Part shown: piece by piece, positions 8,579 to 17,463 of the stretch
Position numbering within the stretch: the first letter of the stretch is position 1
Layout: each line of letters opens with the position of its first letter
From: Fibrobacter sp.
GTDB taxonomy: Bacteria; Fibrobacterota; Chitinivibrionia; Chitinivibrionales; Chitinispirillaceae
DNA length: 64,000 nucleotides
NCBI GenBank assembly: GCA_012513915.1
Contig: JAAZBG010000139.1
Span: 1 to 64,000, forward strand
Reading direction: 5' to 3'
The notes under the pieces: model-generated
What the model saw: only the letters and a program-made list of their open reading frames with translations
Database searches by the model: none
Told to the model about the DNA's origin: nothing
Made by a program: the position numbers and the translations under genes

Positions 8579-9288
8579 TACTCTTTCACCTTTCCAAATC
8601 GTCTGTCCCGTTTACTGTAATCCTCAAGAGCAGCAATAAGGCTGTTCTTATTGAAATCGGGCCACAGAACATCGGTAATATAAAGCTCGGCATACGCTGC
8701 CTGCCAGAGCAGGAAATTACTAATACGAATATCACCACCGGTACGTATAATCAGTTCAGGATCCGGTATATCTCTGGTGTACATGAATGAACTAAACACC
8801 TGTTCATCAAGCTTCTCAACCACCGATGGATCGGTAATCGCTTTTTTCGCGAATTCTTTTGCTGCATTAACAATCTCCGCCCGTCCGCCATAACTGATTG
8901 CAAGGATCAGGGTGAGACCGGTATTATCTTTCGTTTCGTCAATGCCCAAAAGTAGTTCGTTGCGTGTTTTAGGCGGTAATTTGGAGAGATCTCCAATTGT
9001 CTGAAGCCGCACATTGTTAGCATGAAGATTCCTGATCTCTTTTCTTGTCATTTCAACAAGCAGATCCATCAGCATGGATACTTCTATAGTGGGCCGTCCC
9101 CAGTTTTCTGCAGAAAACACATAGGTTGTCAAATAAGAAATACCGAGTTCACCACAAGCCCGAACGATCTCCCGCGTAGCATTGGTTCCGGCACGATGCC
9201 CGGCAGTCCGTGGAAGCCCGCGCTGCTTTGCCCATCTGCCATTGCCATCCATTATTATTCCAACATGTGTCGGTATCTTTAGTTTCAT
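8578..9288 (-). CDS. uppS: Undecaprenyl diphosphate synthase (cis-prenyltransferase)
   Basis: 236 residues. The N-terminal HVGIIMDGNGRWAKQRG holds the catalytic Asp and pyrophosphate-binding loop; GHRAG and YAFS-like TTYVFSAENWGRP follow. The C-terminal RTGGDIRISNFLLWQ and AELYITDVLWPDF are the family signatures. It makes the C55 carrier for peptidoglycan and O-antigen. First gene of the uppS-cdsA-dxr-rseP unit; the frr terminator lies upstream. Confidence 0.96.
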   Translation of the reverse strand: MKLKIPTHVGIIMDGNGRWAKQRGLPRTAGHRAGTNATREIVRACGELGISYLTTYVFSAENWGRPTIEVSMLMDLLVEMTRKEIRNLHANNVRLQTIGDLSKLPPKTRNELLLGIDETKDNTGLTLILAISYGGRAEIVNAAKEFAKKAITDPSVVEKLDEQVFSSFMYTRDIPDPELIIRTGGDIRISNFLLWQAAYAELYITDVLWPDFNKNSLIAALEDYSKRDRRFGKVKE

Positions 9289-9473
9289 TACGCTACTCTC
9301 GTTAAATCAGCATCTTACGATGTTAGTACGACTGCATGGTTATCAGTCGGCAGTTTTACCCCTGGTAATTTCTCAAAAACAGGTCGGGGATACTACAATT
9401 ACCTAATAATAATCGTCACATAATTTTAAAAGCAATACTAAACAGAGAAATATACATGATGCCCTGAGGGGAC

Positions 9474-9507
9474 ATAAAAAAAGAGCCCCGAAACCGGAGC
9501 TCTTTTT
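9474..9507 (-). terminator. Terminator after frr
   Basis: AAAAAGAGC (about 9477-9485) pairs with GCTCTTTTT (9499-9507), with an inner CCG/CGG pair, and T-rich flanks on both strands. It separates the rpsB-frr unit from uppS. The rest of 9289-9574 shows no gene. Confidence 0.85.
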
Positions 9508-9574
9508 AAAATTTTCATTGCGTACGTACCAGTCGCGGCATTGTTTTTGACAGTTGCAACTGGCAGCTACGACA

Positions 9575-10138
9575 TTAAACTTCCATAATCTCTTTCTCTT
9601 TTTGAGCAAGAAGCTCATCGACAGTTTTAATAAACCTGTCAGTAATTTTCTGGATCTCATCCTGACCTTTTTTAGCTTCATCCTGCGTGATGAGTTTATC
9701 CTTTTCATCCTTCTTGAGCTTATCATTGGAATCGCGGCGGATATTTCTTATACCCACTTTGCTCTCTTCACCAATTTTTTTACAATTTTTAAAGAGATCT
9801 TTTCTACGTTCCTCTGAAAGTGGTGGAATCGGCAACCTTATAATATTTCCATCATTTTGGGGATTTAATCCAAGATCTGATGTACGGATTGCCCGCTCAA
9901 TTTCCTTAAGCATTGGTTTTTCCCAGGGCTGCACTACCACCATGCGGGCATCAGGTACACTGATGTTTGCAACCTGGTTAATCGGCATTGGTGATCCATA
10001 ATAATCAGCAGTTATTCCGTCAAGCAGCGCCGGTGTAGCACGCCCTGTACGGATTCTGAGAAGGTCTTTTTTCAGACTCTCAATTGCTTTCTGCATACGC
10101 TGATTGGTTTCAGCAATAATTGGTTCCAGTGCACTCAC
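9575..10138 (-). CDS. frr: Ribosome recycling factor
   Basis: 187 residues from GTG 10138, close to the usual 185. GGAGG lies 6 bases upstream, and the GTG overlaps the pyrH stop by four bases (GTGA). The signature LRIRTGRATPALLDGI, DYYGSPMPINQVANI and the basic helix RKDLFKNCKKIGEESKVGIR are typical. RRF dissociates post-termination ribosomes with EF-G. An upstream ATG in this frame would add 17 residues inside pyrH and is unlikely. Confidence 0.96.
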   Translation of the reverse strand: MSALEPIIAETNQRMQKAIESLKKDLLRIRTGRATPALLDGITADYYGSPMPINQVANISVPDARMVVVQPWEKPMLKEIERAIRTSDLGLNPQNDGNIIRLPIPPLSEERRKDLFKNCKKIGEESKVGIRNIRRDSNDKLKKDEKDKLITQDEAKKGQDEIQKITDRFIKTVDELLAQKEKEIMEV

Positions 10139-10854
10139 TGTTTTCCTCCACTTGTTACAGTTGTTCCAACAGGCTGTCCCTGAATACACTTTCTGAGATT
10201 ACCCTTTTCAAGCAGTTTGAAAACGATAATATCAACGCCGTACTCCTGACAGAATGAGAATGCGGTTGCATCCATGACTTTTAATTCACGTGCGAGCGCT
10301 TCAGCATGTGTCAGCATCTCAAAACGCACAGCATTTGGATTTTTTGCAGGATCACTGTCATACACGCCATCAACTTTTGTTGCTTTAAGAACTACATCAG
10401 CGCCTATTTCAGCACTGCGTAGTGCAGCAGCAGTGTCAGTTGTAAAGAATGGATTTCCAGTTCCTCCGGCAATTACAACAACAATTCCCATTTTCATGTA
10501 TTCAATTGCGAGATCCGGTGTAAAGTACTCACCTGCTCTGTCACAATGAACCGCAGTCAGTACTCTTGCAGGAATCTCCCGTGCTTCAAGATACTCTTTA
10601 ATCGCAATGGAATTGATTACCGTTCCGAGCATTCCCATTGTGTCACCTGCCACCCGGGATACACCTTCAGCAGTTGCACCACGGATAAAATTCCCGGCAC
10701 CGATTACAATTGCAATTTCAACACCGTCCTGGTATACTTCTGCGATATCATCAGCAACCTGACCTGTTATTGCAGGATCAATCCCAAAGCCTTTATTTCC
10801 GGCAATTGCCTCACCGGAAAGCTTAAGGAGCACTCTTTTATATTTTGATGCCAT
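10135..10854 (-). CDS. pyrH: UMP kinase
   Basis: 239 residues. KRVLLKLSGEA at the start is the amino-acid-kinase-family phosphate loop; GAGNFIRG and AGGTGNPFFTTD are the nucleotide and Mg sites of bacterial PyrH, followed by KATKVDGVYDSDP. It phosphorylates UMP to UDP. Five bases separate it from tsf upstream; it overlaps frr downstream. Confidence 0.97.
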   Translation of the reverse strand: MASKYKRVLLKLSGEAIAGNKGFGIDPAITGQVADDIAEVYQDGVEIAIVIGAGNFIRGATAEGVSRVAGDTMGMLGTVINSIAIKEYLEAREIPARVLTAVHCDRAGEYFTPDLAIEYMKMGIVVVIAGGTGNPFFTTDTAAALRSAEIGADVVLKATKVDGVYDSDPAKNPNAVRFEMLTHAEALARELKVMDATAFSFCQEYGVDIIVFKLLEKGNLRKCIQGQPVGTTVTSGGKQ

Positions 10855-10859
10855 AATCG

Positions 10860-11732
10860 TTATTCTGCGCCACGTTCCATACGAATAAATGAAAGAACTT
10901 TAATTTTTGAAGTAAGTTCTTTTTCTGTTTCAGCAATTCTCTGTGCAATGCTGATTTCAGGATTTTTTACAAATGGCTGACCGACAAGTGTAACTTCCTG
11001 GAAAAACTTGGCAAGCTTACCCTCAACGATTTTATCCCAGATTTTTTCCGGTTTGCCTGATGTCTGAGCCTGTGTAAAATAGATCTCTTTTTCTTTAGCA
11101 ATAACGTCAGGACTAATAGCATCAGAATCCGTAGACATGGGGTTTGATGCTGCAACCTGCATTGCAAGATCTTTTCCAAGGTCTGCCATTGCTGCAGAAT
11201 CGAGACCAGCAGTTGCACTCAATTTTACAACAACACCGATTTTACCATTACCGTGGTTGTAGGTAAAAAGCTTCTCATTTGTATTTGCTGTATCAACTTT
11301 TGCATATCTGCGGAACATGATATTCTCACCGATTTTTCCAATAAGCTCAGTCACACGAGCTTCAATAGTGATATTTCCCATTGATGGAGCAACAATAGCT
11401 TTTGCAGCGTTGATATCAGCAGGTTTTTTCTCAATAAGAACTTTTCCAAGAGTATCAACAAATGCCACGAAGTCATCGTTGCGGGCAACAAAGTCAGTTT
11501 CTGAGTTTACTTCATAAACACATGCAGTCGTTGCATCAGAAACGATAGTGACTTTACCCTCTTTGGCAGCTTTATCAGCGCGTTTTACCGCTGTAGCCTG
11601 ACCCTGCTTGCGAAGATTTTCAATTGCGACAGTCATATCACCATTAGCATCGATGATTGCCTGTTTGCAGATCATCATTCCAAGGCCGGTTTTGTCGCGA
11701 AGTTCTTTTACTACTGCTGCAGATACTTCCAT
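10860..11732 (-). CDS. tsf: Elongation factor Ts
   Basis: 290 residues. N-terminal UBA-like domain ending in the signature LRDKTGLGMMICKQAI (usually ...GAGMMDCKKAL); TDFVARNDDFVAF is the conserved EF-Tu contact. The C-terminal QPFVKNPEISIAQ is also typical. It is the nucleotide exchange factor for EF-Tu. Cys replaces the more usual Asp in MMxCK, a small departure. A hairpin with T tract separates it from rpsB. Confidence 0.96.
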   Translation of the reverse strand: MEVSAAVVKELRDKTGLGMMICKQAIIDANGDMTVAIENLRKQGQATAVKRADKAAKEGKVTIVSDATTACVYEVNSETDFVARNDDFVAFVDTLGKVLIEKKPADINAAKAIVAPSMGNITIEARVTELIGKIGENIMFRRYAKVDTANTNEKLFTYNHGNGKIGVVVKLSATAGLDSAAMADLGKDLAMQVAASNPMSTDSDAISPDVIAKEKEIYFTQAQTSGKPEKIWDKIVEGKLAKFFQEVTLVGQPFVKNPEISIAQRIAETEKELTSKIKVLSFIRMERGAE

Positions 11733-11768
11733 TTTTTATATACTCCTTTTTATTTCTATTTTTTAATG

Positions 11769-11802
11769 AAAAAAGAATGGGATCTTATCGATCGCCATTC
11801 TT
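11769..11802 (-). terminator. Terminator/attenuator between rpsB and tsf
   Basis: Minus-strand stem AAGAATGG-C-GATC / GATC-CCATTCTT (11773-11802) with a 5-nt loop, followed by a T tract (A run 11769-11774). A second small hairpin (11813-11819 with 11835-11841) lies just upstream. Partial termination would set the S2:EF-Ts ratio. Confidence 0.75.
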
Positions 11803-11844
11803 ATAAAGTAAACCTGAAATCAATTGTGACTGGTTTTCAGGCGA

Positions 11845-12675
11845 TCATTCTTCTTCAGTGAATTTCACAACTTTCTTGTGAACTACACGATGTTTCTTCG
11901 CTGCAGACTTTGAATCATCAGCATCCTCTTCAACTTCATCAAACTTGTTCTGCTTATCCGCTTTCATCTCAGCTGTGATGTCTTCAGGTTTGATTTTGTC
12001 ACTTACTTCAATGATTGCATCAGCAACTGCTCTTGTGATAAGCTGTACTGACTTGATTGCATCATCGTTTCCAGGGATTGGAAAATCGACACAATCAGGA
12101 TCACAGTTTGTGTCAACAATTGCACCGATAGGAATGTGAAGACGACGGCCTTCAGAGATTGCAATATGTTCTTTAATTGTATCAACAACAAAAATAAGTG
12201 ATGGCAGCCTTCTCATGTTTCTGATACCTTCAAGCACCGCAAGAAGTTTCTCTTTACGTTTTGCAAGAAGCATACGTTCCTTTTTAGGAAGCGCATTGAT
12301 TGTACCATCATTTTCCATCGCTTCGATTTTATCGAGCTTTGCGATGCTCTGACGAATTGTCTGGAAGTTTGTGAGCATTCCACCAAGCCAGCGTTCGGTA
12401 ACAAATGGCATATTGCAGCGTATCGCTTCTTCTTTAATGCAATCACGCAGCTGTTTCTTCGTTCCAACAAAAAGAACTTTGCCGCCTTTACCAACTTCTT
12501 TTTTTACTTTACCAATAAGCTTTTCAACATTCTGAAGAGTCTTGTTGAGATCAATAATGTAGATGCCGTTTTTAGGGCAAAGGATAAAACGTTTCATTTT
12601 CGGGTTCCAGCGTTTTGTCTGGTGACCGAAATGAGTTCCTGCCTCGAGAAGATCCTGAAGCGATAATGAAGACAT
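11845..12675 (-). CDS. rpsB: 30S ribosomal protein S2
   Basis: 276 residues from ATG 12675, which follows TAGGAG at correct spacing; the longer in-frame start would add 21 residues over the leader. Signatures: LLEAGTHFGHQTKRWNPKM, ERWLGGMLTNF, PSLIFVVDT and PIPGNDDA. The Lys/Glu/Asp-rich C-terminal extension of about 45 residues is longer than in E. coli. Confidence 0.97.
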   Translation of the reverse strand: MSSLSLQDLLEAGTHFGHQTKRWNPKMKRFILCPKNGIYIIDLNKTLQNVEKLIGKVKKEVGKGGKVLFVGTKKQLRDCIKEEAIRCNMPFVTERWLGGMLTNFQTIRQSIAKLDKIEAMENDGTINALPKKERMLLAKRKEKLLAVLEGIRNMRRLPSLIFVVDTIKEHIAISEGRRLHIPIGAIVDTNCDPDCVDFPIPGNDDAIKSVQLITRAVADAIIEVSDKIKPEDITAEMKADKQNKFDEVEEDADDSKSAAKKHRVVHKKVVKFTEEE

Positions 12676-12722
12676 AGTGACTCCTAACGTGTAAGTTGGG
12701 TTAATCAACCACGAATTATCAT

Positions 12723-12766
12723 AGCGGAAGAATACCATTCCAATGGAACAGCACCCATCTTCCGCT
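12723..12766 (-). ncRNA. Possible rpsB leader hairpin
   Basis: AGCGGAAGA (12723-12731) pairs with TCTTCCGCT (12758-12766), enclosing a near-palindrome TTCCAATGGAA. It lies in the rpsI-rpsB gap 48 bases before the S2 start and lacks a T tract, so it is more like a structured leader or processing site than a terminator. S2 autoregulates through rpsB leaders in other bacteria; the link here is inference. Confidence 0.4.
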
Positions 12767-12801
12767 CAAATCGTGTGATACTAAAAATATATCGGATATA
12801 A

Positions 12802-13191
12802 TTAACGTTTCGAGAACTGGAATCTACGGCGGGCACCGGCCTGACCGTATTTTTTACGTTCTACGACGCGTGAATCTCTGGTGAGAAAACCACTTTTACG
12901 AAGTAACTTGTGGTACTCTTCATTGACCAGTGCGAGTGCACGGGAAATTCCAAGTCTGATAGCACCTGACTGTCCGCTCAAACCACCACCGCGAACACTT
13001 GCGACGATATCGTACGATGATGCAACCTGAAGAAGATTCAGCGGCTGCTCAACATCCATAACAAGCACATCACTCTTCAAATAATCAAGCAGTGGTTTGC
13101 CATTGACTGTGCGCTCACCCTTACCCGGGCGAATGATAACCGTTGCAATCGCGTTTTTTCTTTTACCGGTCGCAGATAATCTGTTGTCCAA
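12802..13191 (-). CDS. rpsI: 30S ribosomal protein S9
   Basis: 129 residues. ATGKRKNAIATVIIRPGKG at the start, GGGLSGQSGAIRLGISRAL in the middle, and the invariant basic tail KKYGQAGARRRFQFSKR that reaches the P-site tRNA. Follows rplM by 26 bases, the usual pair. Confidence 0.97.
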   Translation of the reverse strand: MDNRLSATGKRKNAIATVIIRPGKGERTVNGKPLLDYLKSDVLVMDVEQPLNLLQVASSYDIVASVRGGGLSGQSGAIRLGISRALALVNEEYHKLLRKSGFLTRDSRVVERKKYGQAGARRRFQFSKR

Positions 13192-13217
13192 AATGACCAG
13201 CTCCTTTTCAATAGCTC

Positions 13218-13649
13218 TTAATTAAGGTTTAACTCTTTGGGCTGCTGCGCGGTATGAGGATGACTTGCGCCAGCATATACATGAAGCTTACTCATGATCC
13301 TTCTGCCGCGAGCATTCTTTGAAACCATACCATGAACCGCATGAATGAGAATCTTTGATGGGTCCAGTGCAAGCTGTTCTTTAAATGAACGGAACTTTCC
13401 ACCACCTGGATAGTGTGAATGACGGAAATACTCTTTTGTTTCCGGCTTTGTTCCAGTTAACTTAACTTTTTCTGCATTAACAATCACTACAAAGTCACCA
13501 TGATCCTGATTTGGCGAGTAAGCAACCTTACCCTTTCCGATCAATACCTGTGCAACCTTTGAGGCAATGCGTCCAAGCGAAATGTCTGTTGCATCTACAA
13601 CATACCAGTTACGCTTGATTGACTTTTCGTCTACTACTACTGTTTTCAT
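13218..13649 (-). CDS. rplM: 50S ribosomal protein L13
   Basis: 143 residues from ATG 13649 (MKTVVVDEKSIKRNWYVVDA), preceded by GAGGAT; usual length 142. Signatures LGRIASKVAQVLIGKGK, HGDFVVIVNAEKVKLTG and HAVHGMVSKNARGRRIMSKL. The in-frame ATG 10 codons earlier is in the leader and not needed. Confidence 0.97.
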   Translation of the reverse strand: MKTVVVDEKSIKRNWYVVDATDISLGRIASKVAQVLIGKGKVAYSPNQDHGDFVVIVNAEKVKLTGTKPETKEYFRHSHYPGGGKFRSFKEQLALDPSKILIHAVHGMVSKNARGRRIMSKLHVYAGASHPHTAQQPKELNLN

Positions 13650-13704
13650 GGCTGTACCATCCTCAAATACTGAGTACATTCAGATTTTAAAAATTAGTCT
13701 TGAG

Positions 13705-13733
13705 AATATAAAATAGTGAAATTGAGATGTCAA
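13705..13733 (-). promoter_or_regulatory. Consensus sigma-70 promoter of rplM-rpsI
   Basis: Minus strand TTGACA (13728-13733), 17-base spacer, TATATT (13705-13710), about 55 bases before the L13 start. Confidence 0.8.
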
Positions 13734-13827
13734 CAAAGATTATTGTTTTTTTATTTCTTCCCGATCGCAGACATCACGCTTCAATTTCAAAAACAGAAGA
13801 ATAATAATGAACGGTATGGAATATACA

Positions 13828-14988
13828 CTAAGACTGTGAAGGAAGGAATAGCGCAATTGCATTTTCTGAAATAACTTTAACAAGCCCACCACATTTTCGT
13901 AAGAGAACATACCCCATTGACCCCGCAGCAACCCGGTCAAGCTCAGAACCAAATACACCTTCATGCGGTGCATTCCCATTCTGATTAATTTCAACCAGAA
14001 TTTTTACATAATTACAATCGAGCCTTGGAATATCTTCCGGAACGTTATCAGCATTCGCGATGTTGAATGTAATCGATCCAACATTTCCGACAGATTCGCG
14101 TATCAGAAAAAGTATCGAACGAATAATATGGCGCGCATAGTCAGGATCAATATCAAGCTTTGCAATCTCACCAACCCTAAAATCCATTGCTATATTACGA
14201 CTGACAAACAGCTCCTCGGCTGCTTCCTTGAGTATCATATCAGTATTGGACACTTTTTTCTTCATTGATGATGTCAGCCCGATATTCGCAAGCTGTTTCA
14301 ATACCTCAACAGCACTCTCCACGCACGTTTTAATGGCCTCCATACTTGATTTGAATTCTTTTCCATGTGCCATCTGCATCTCCATAAGCTGAAGATTGCC
14401 ATAGATACCTGTGAAAAGATTACTAAAGGTATGACGCATCGCACTGGAAAGAAGTTCATATGGATTATAATGACGTTTTTTATCTATCAGCGCTAACGCT
14501 TCCTCATCCTGCATACAATCGAATATAATCCCTACAGTTCCCTGAAAATTATGCACGTCCGATGATGTATGCTGACCGGATGCATTTACATTACAAAAAA
14601 CGGGCTGCTTATCACCATTGGAATTCTTTTTACCAAAAAGACGCATCCGTAAATCAGTCGTTCGACGCGGCGGTGCCCGACGTTCATCAAACAGTTTCGG
14701 CGCCCGCTCGTTACCAGTCGAAATACCGGTAAATTTTGGAAGAATATAGTCCCTGCTCACTGACGACAAATCGTCAGGATGTACAATATTACTAAAATGA
14801 AGGCCAATCAACTCCTGTGGGTCGTAACCCAACACATCGGTAACATTTTGACTTATATAGGCAAAATGTCCCCGTTCATCGAGTGCATACACCACCCCGG
14901 GAAGTGTCTCCACCAGTGTTTTGTAATGGAGATCCATATCATTAAAAAGTATCGAATAATCCGACAGAGTAACTTGCTTGTGTTCCAC
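13828..14988 (-). CDS. PAS-domain sensor with degenerate histidine-kinase region
   Basis: 386 residues from GTG 14988 (AGAGG 5 bases upstream). Residues ~20-85 form a PAS fold (LPGVVYALDERGHFAYISQN, then VLGYDPQELIGLHFSNIVHPDD). Around residues 180-200, MRHTFSNLFTGIYGNLQLM matches a histidine-kinase H-box with the phospho-acceptor His. The following ATPase-like region keeps a helix resembling the N-box (RSILFLIRESVGNVGSI) but lacks recognisable DxGxG and GxGxG boxes. No membrane segment; cytoplasmic. No response regulator is adjacent. It may be a phosphotransfer or scaffold protein rather than an active kinase. Confidence 0.7.
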   Translation of the reverse strand: MEHKQVTLSDYSILFNDMDLHYKTLVETLPGVVYALDERGHFAYISQNVTDVLGYDPQELIGLHFSNIVHPDDLSSVSRDYILPKFTGISTGNERAPKLFDERRAPPRRTTDLRMRLFGKKNSNGDKQPVFCNVNASGQHTSSDVHNFQGTVGIIFDCMQDEEALALIDKKRHYNPYELLSSAMRHTFSNLFTGIYGNLQLMEMQMAHGKEFKSSMEAIKTCVESAVEVLKQLANIGLTSSMKKKVSNTDMILKEAAEELFVSRNIAMDFRVGEIAKLDIDPDYARHIIRSILFLIRESVGNVGSITFNIANADNVPEDIPRLDCNYVKILVEINQNGNAPHEGVFGSELDRVAAGSMGYVLLRKCGGLVKVISENAIALFLPSQS

Positions 14989-15331
14989 ATAGGCCTCTGT
15001 TTTTAAATTACCAGTGCTGAACTATCCCGACTTTCAGCAAAAAGCCACACTCCCCCAATTTAACCAAATACCAAATGATTGACTTTTTGTCCTGTCACTA
15101 TTGAGATACTAAATCCTACCACCAACACACTATCTTGTCATTAAAAAAATTAAATTTTTTTAAACTTTATACGAACGTCTATGCAACAAGAGACATTTTT
15201 CTTTTTATGGTACAATTCGCCGAAGAAAAACGCTCTATTTTCAATGTTTTGTGATGAGTTTTAAGCAGAGATGTTTGATATGGAGTATTTATGAGCCAAA
15301 AGATTTACACACAGCGAAAACTACGACAGAT
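14989..15331. other. Intergenic stretch, nothing identified
   Basis: Very AT-rich (for example the T/A runs around 15138-15170) and consistent with promoter DNA of the PAS gene. No ORF or repeat is supported. Confidence 0.5.
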
Positions 15332-15670
15332 TTACCGTAACATTCTAATAAAAAGAGGACCTTTGGCGCTGTTTTCCTGAAGCATCTTATCAAGAGAGTA
15401 AATAGAGTCATTTCTATTAAAAGTAATCTCTTTTACCTTCGCACCTTTGGCATTATAGAGGATCGCTTTTTGAAATCCACGAAGTGAATTGACATCGGGC
15501 CGGCTACCCATTACAGACGTAAACGCGATATCCCTGGTTATTGATTGGCCGGAGACTTTCGTAACTTCCTTTTTGCCCGCAGAACTGGTTTGATCTGCAT
15601 GAACGATGGTCAGATGAACACAGAAAAAACACACATACAAAAGCGCACCCGCAATGATCCTGTTTTTCAT
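15332..15670 (-). CDS. Small secreted protein of unknown function
   Basis: 112 residues from ATG 15670, which has a G-rich site just upstream; an in-frame ATG four codons earlier has none. MKNRIIAGALLYVCFFCVHL is a signal peptide, with likely cleavage after HADQ or close by. The C-terminal half (AILYNAKGAKVKEITF, then GPLFIRML) has the rhythm of sorting-type C-terminal beta domains (vxDxxGrxvxxi...GxYfir), as if only a signal peptide plus such a tail remained. Unknown family. Confidence 0.55.
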   Translation of the reverse strand: MKNRIIAGALLYVCFFCVHLTIVHADQTSSAGKKEVTKVSGQSITRDIAFTSVMGSRPDVNSLRGFQKAILYNAKGAKVKEITFNRNDSIYSLDKMLQENSAKGPLFIRMLR

Positions 15671-15790
15671 TCGCCCCCGCATTGTTTATAACTGACAGAA
15701 ATCCACACGTTTAATATACTACTAAAATGCTGATAATGAATTAAAAAATTATTCATTCACTATCAGCATTGTACGTATTTCAAAAAAAAC

Positions 15791-16642
15791 TTATGTCGAA
15801 CGATATGCAAGCAGCCGTTTACTACGTGAAGAATGCTTTAGACGGCGCAAAGCTTTTTCTTTAATCTGACGAGCCCGTTCCCGTGTAAGATTAAAACGCT
15901 GCCCGATCTCTTCAAGGGTATGTGATGTTTCCTCACCAATACCAAAATACAAACGAACGACCTCTTTTTCCCGTTCGCTGAGCGTATCAAGTGTTTTTGA
16001 GATCTCATCCTGAAGTGATACTTCCATAAGACCGTTGTCCGGCAGCAATTGATCCTCATCCTGAAGAACATCCATAAGCCGGCTATCCTCACCATGCTGC
16101 AGGGGGGCATCAAGTGACATGTGGCTGTTACCGATTTTAATCGTTTCCTGAACTTCAGAAATATCGATCTTGAGTTCTTCAGCCAATTCTTCAACGTTAG
16201 GAAGACGTCTGAACTTTTGCTCCAGTTTACTTTGCATCTTACCGATTTTGTGTATAGTGCCAACTCTGTTCAGAGGCAGCTTAATAATACGTGACTGTTC
16301 GGCAAGGGCCTGAAGAATCGCCTGGCGAATCCACCACACAGCATATGAAATGAATTTAAAATTCTTCTTTTCATCAAATCTTTTTGCAGCCCGTATTAAA
16401 CCAAGATTCCCCTCATTTATCAGGTCACTCAGTGGCAAACCCTGATTCTGATAATTGCGCGCGACACTGACAACGAAACGAAGGTTTGCATTTACAAGCT
16501 TCTCAAGTGCCCTTTTATCACCTTTGCGGATCTTGACTGCAAGCTTGGCTTCATCTTCAAGAGTAAGACTTTTATTCTTTCCAATCTCACGTAAATAAAG
16601 CGCTAACGACCCCTCTTCAGGAAGAAACTGCGTTTTCTCCAT
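15791..16642 (-). CDS. RNA polymerase sigma-70 family factor, RpoD/RpoS type
   Basis: 283 residues with regions 1.2 to 4.2 and no region 1.1: LYLREIGK (1.2), [19 protein letters not shown]-type region 2.1-2.2, [17 protein letters not shown] (2.3-2.4, the -10 binding helix), IIKLPLNR (3.0) and [19 protein letters not shown] (4.2, the -35 helix-turn-helix). The short length is like the primary sigma factors of Bacteroidota/Chlorobiota relatives, so it may be the housekeeping sigma. The consensus TTGACA/TATATT promoters in this window fit such a factor. Confidence 0.93.
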   Translation of the reverse strand: MEKTQFLPEEGSLALYLREIGKNKSLTLEDEAKLAVKIRKGDKRALEKLVNANLRFVVSVARNYQNQGLPLSDLINEGNLGLIRAAKRFDEKKNFKFISYAVWWIRQAILQALAEQSRIIKLPLNRVGTIHKIGKMQSKLEQKFRRLPNVEELAEELKIDISEVQETIKIGNSHMSLDAPLQHGEDSRLMDVLQDEDQLLPDNGLMEVSLQDEISKTLDTLSEREKEVVRLYFGIGEETSHTLEEIGQRFNLTRERARQIKEKALRRLKHSSRSKRLLAYRST

Positions 16643-16983
16643 ATACCTGCTTTCACCTCAATGTACTTCCAAAATATATCCTGTGATTCCAGGAATAAAG
16701 CTTCTAAATATACCAAAGTTCACATCTATAGTGCAAGACAGCACCGAAATGGTTTGGTTGAAATACAATAATTATACACTAAATAAGCATAAAAATAAAT
16801 TTTTTCAATGCAGAGATTTACCAATTCTGAGCAACAATCCTTCTATCATTTTGAATTTAAAGTAATTTCGACACATAGATTTTTCTTTCATTAAATTAAC
16901 GAGTTTATTTAGCACTTCTTTTTTGACATTGTCCTGAGCGAATTGTATATTAGGCAATTATTTTTTAACTATCTGGAGGAAAT
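16643..16983. other. Divergent promoter region between sigma factor and rpmB
   Basis: 341 bases of AT-rich DNA without a supported ORF. It contains the rpmB promoter (16923-16951); I could not fix a promoter for the sigma gene. Confidence 0.5.
16923..16951 (+). promoter_or_regulatory. Consensus sigma-70 promoter of rpmB
   Basis: TTGACA (16923-16928), 17-base spacer, TATATT (16946-16951); GGAGG follows just before the rpmB ATG. Confidence 0.85.
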
Positions 16984-17169
16984 ATGTCCAAGACTTGTGA
17001 AATATGCGGTAAACACCCACGTTCAGGATGCACCATATCACACGCTCATAACGTGAGCAAACGCATTTTCTATCCGAATCTTCGATCGATTAAAACACTG
17101 GTTAACGGAACTGCCAGGACAATCAAGATTTGTATGAAATGCCTTAAAGCTACTGCAAAAAGCAAATAA
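16984..17169 (+). CDS. rpmB: 50S ribosomal protein L28
   Basis: 61 residues. SKTCEICGK at the start and KICMKCLKA near the end give two CxxC pairs, the zinc-binding (C+) form of L28; SHAHNVSKRIFYPNL is the family core. Monocistronic, with its own promoter and terminator. Confidence 0.95.
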   Translation: MSKTCEICGKHPRSGCTISHAHNVSKRIFYPNLRSIKTLVNGTARTIKICMKCLKATAKSK

Positions 17170-17180
17170 GTAAAAATATT

Positions 17181-17210
17181 AGCCCTTGATTATTTCCGGG
17201 GCTATTTTTT
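17181..17210 (+). terminator. Terminator of rpmB
   Basis: AGCCC (17181-17185) pairs with GGGCT (17199-17203), followed by ATTTTTT. Short stem but well placed. Confidence 0.7.
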
Positions 17211-17307
17211 ACTTTAAAAGCTGTCTGTATTCCGCCATAGTATGGTTTCTATTTCCTGTGATTTTTCAGACCCTTAAACTATTGGCCTGAGTGTAATTTA
17301 TTAGTGT

Positions 17308-17430
17308 TTAGCGCCTGACAATTCCGGCATTTTCAATTCCCGATGTACCTGTGAAGGCGGCAATAAGTTCCTGTGTATTTTCCTTGCCACGTTTTTTGAC
17401 ATGTTTTATTTCGTAGTGTTTTATTTTCAC
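17308..17430 (-). CDS. Candidate 40-residue basic peptide
   Basis: GTG 17430 to TAA 17308. The predicted peptide starts MKIKHYEIKHVKKRGKEN and ends GTSGIENAGIVRR. It fills most of a 290-base gap upstream of the NlpE-like gene. No Shine-Dalgarno is visible and I do not recognise the family, so it may be chance or a gene remnant. Confidence 0.2.
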   Translation of the reverse strand: MKIKHYEIKHVKKRGKENTQELIAAFTGTSGIENAGIVRR

Positions 17431-17463
17431 AACTGGATTAAACCATTTAAAGGAATGATGCGT

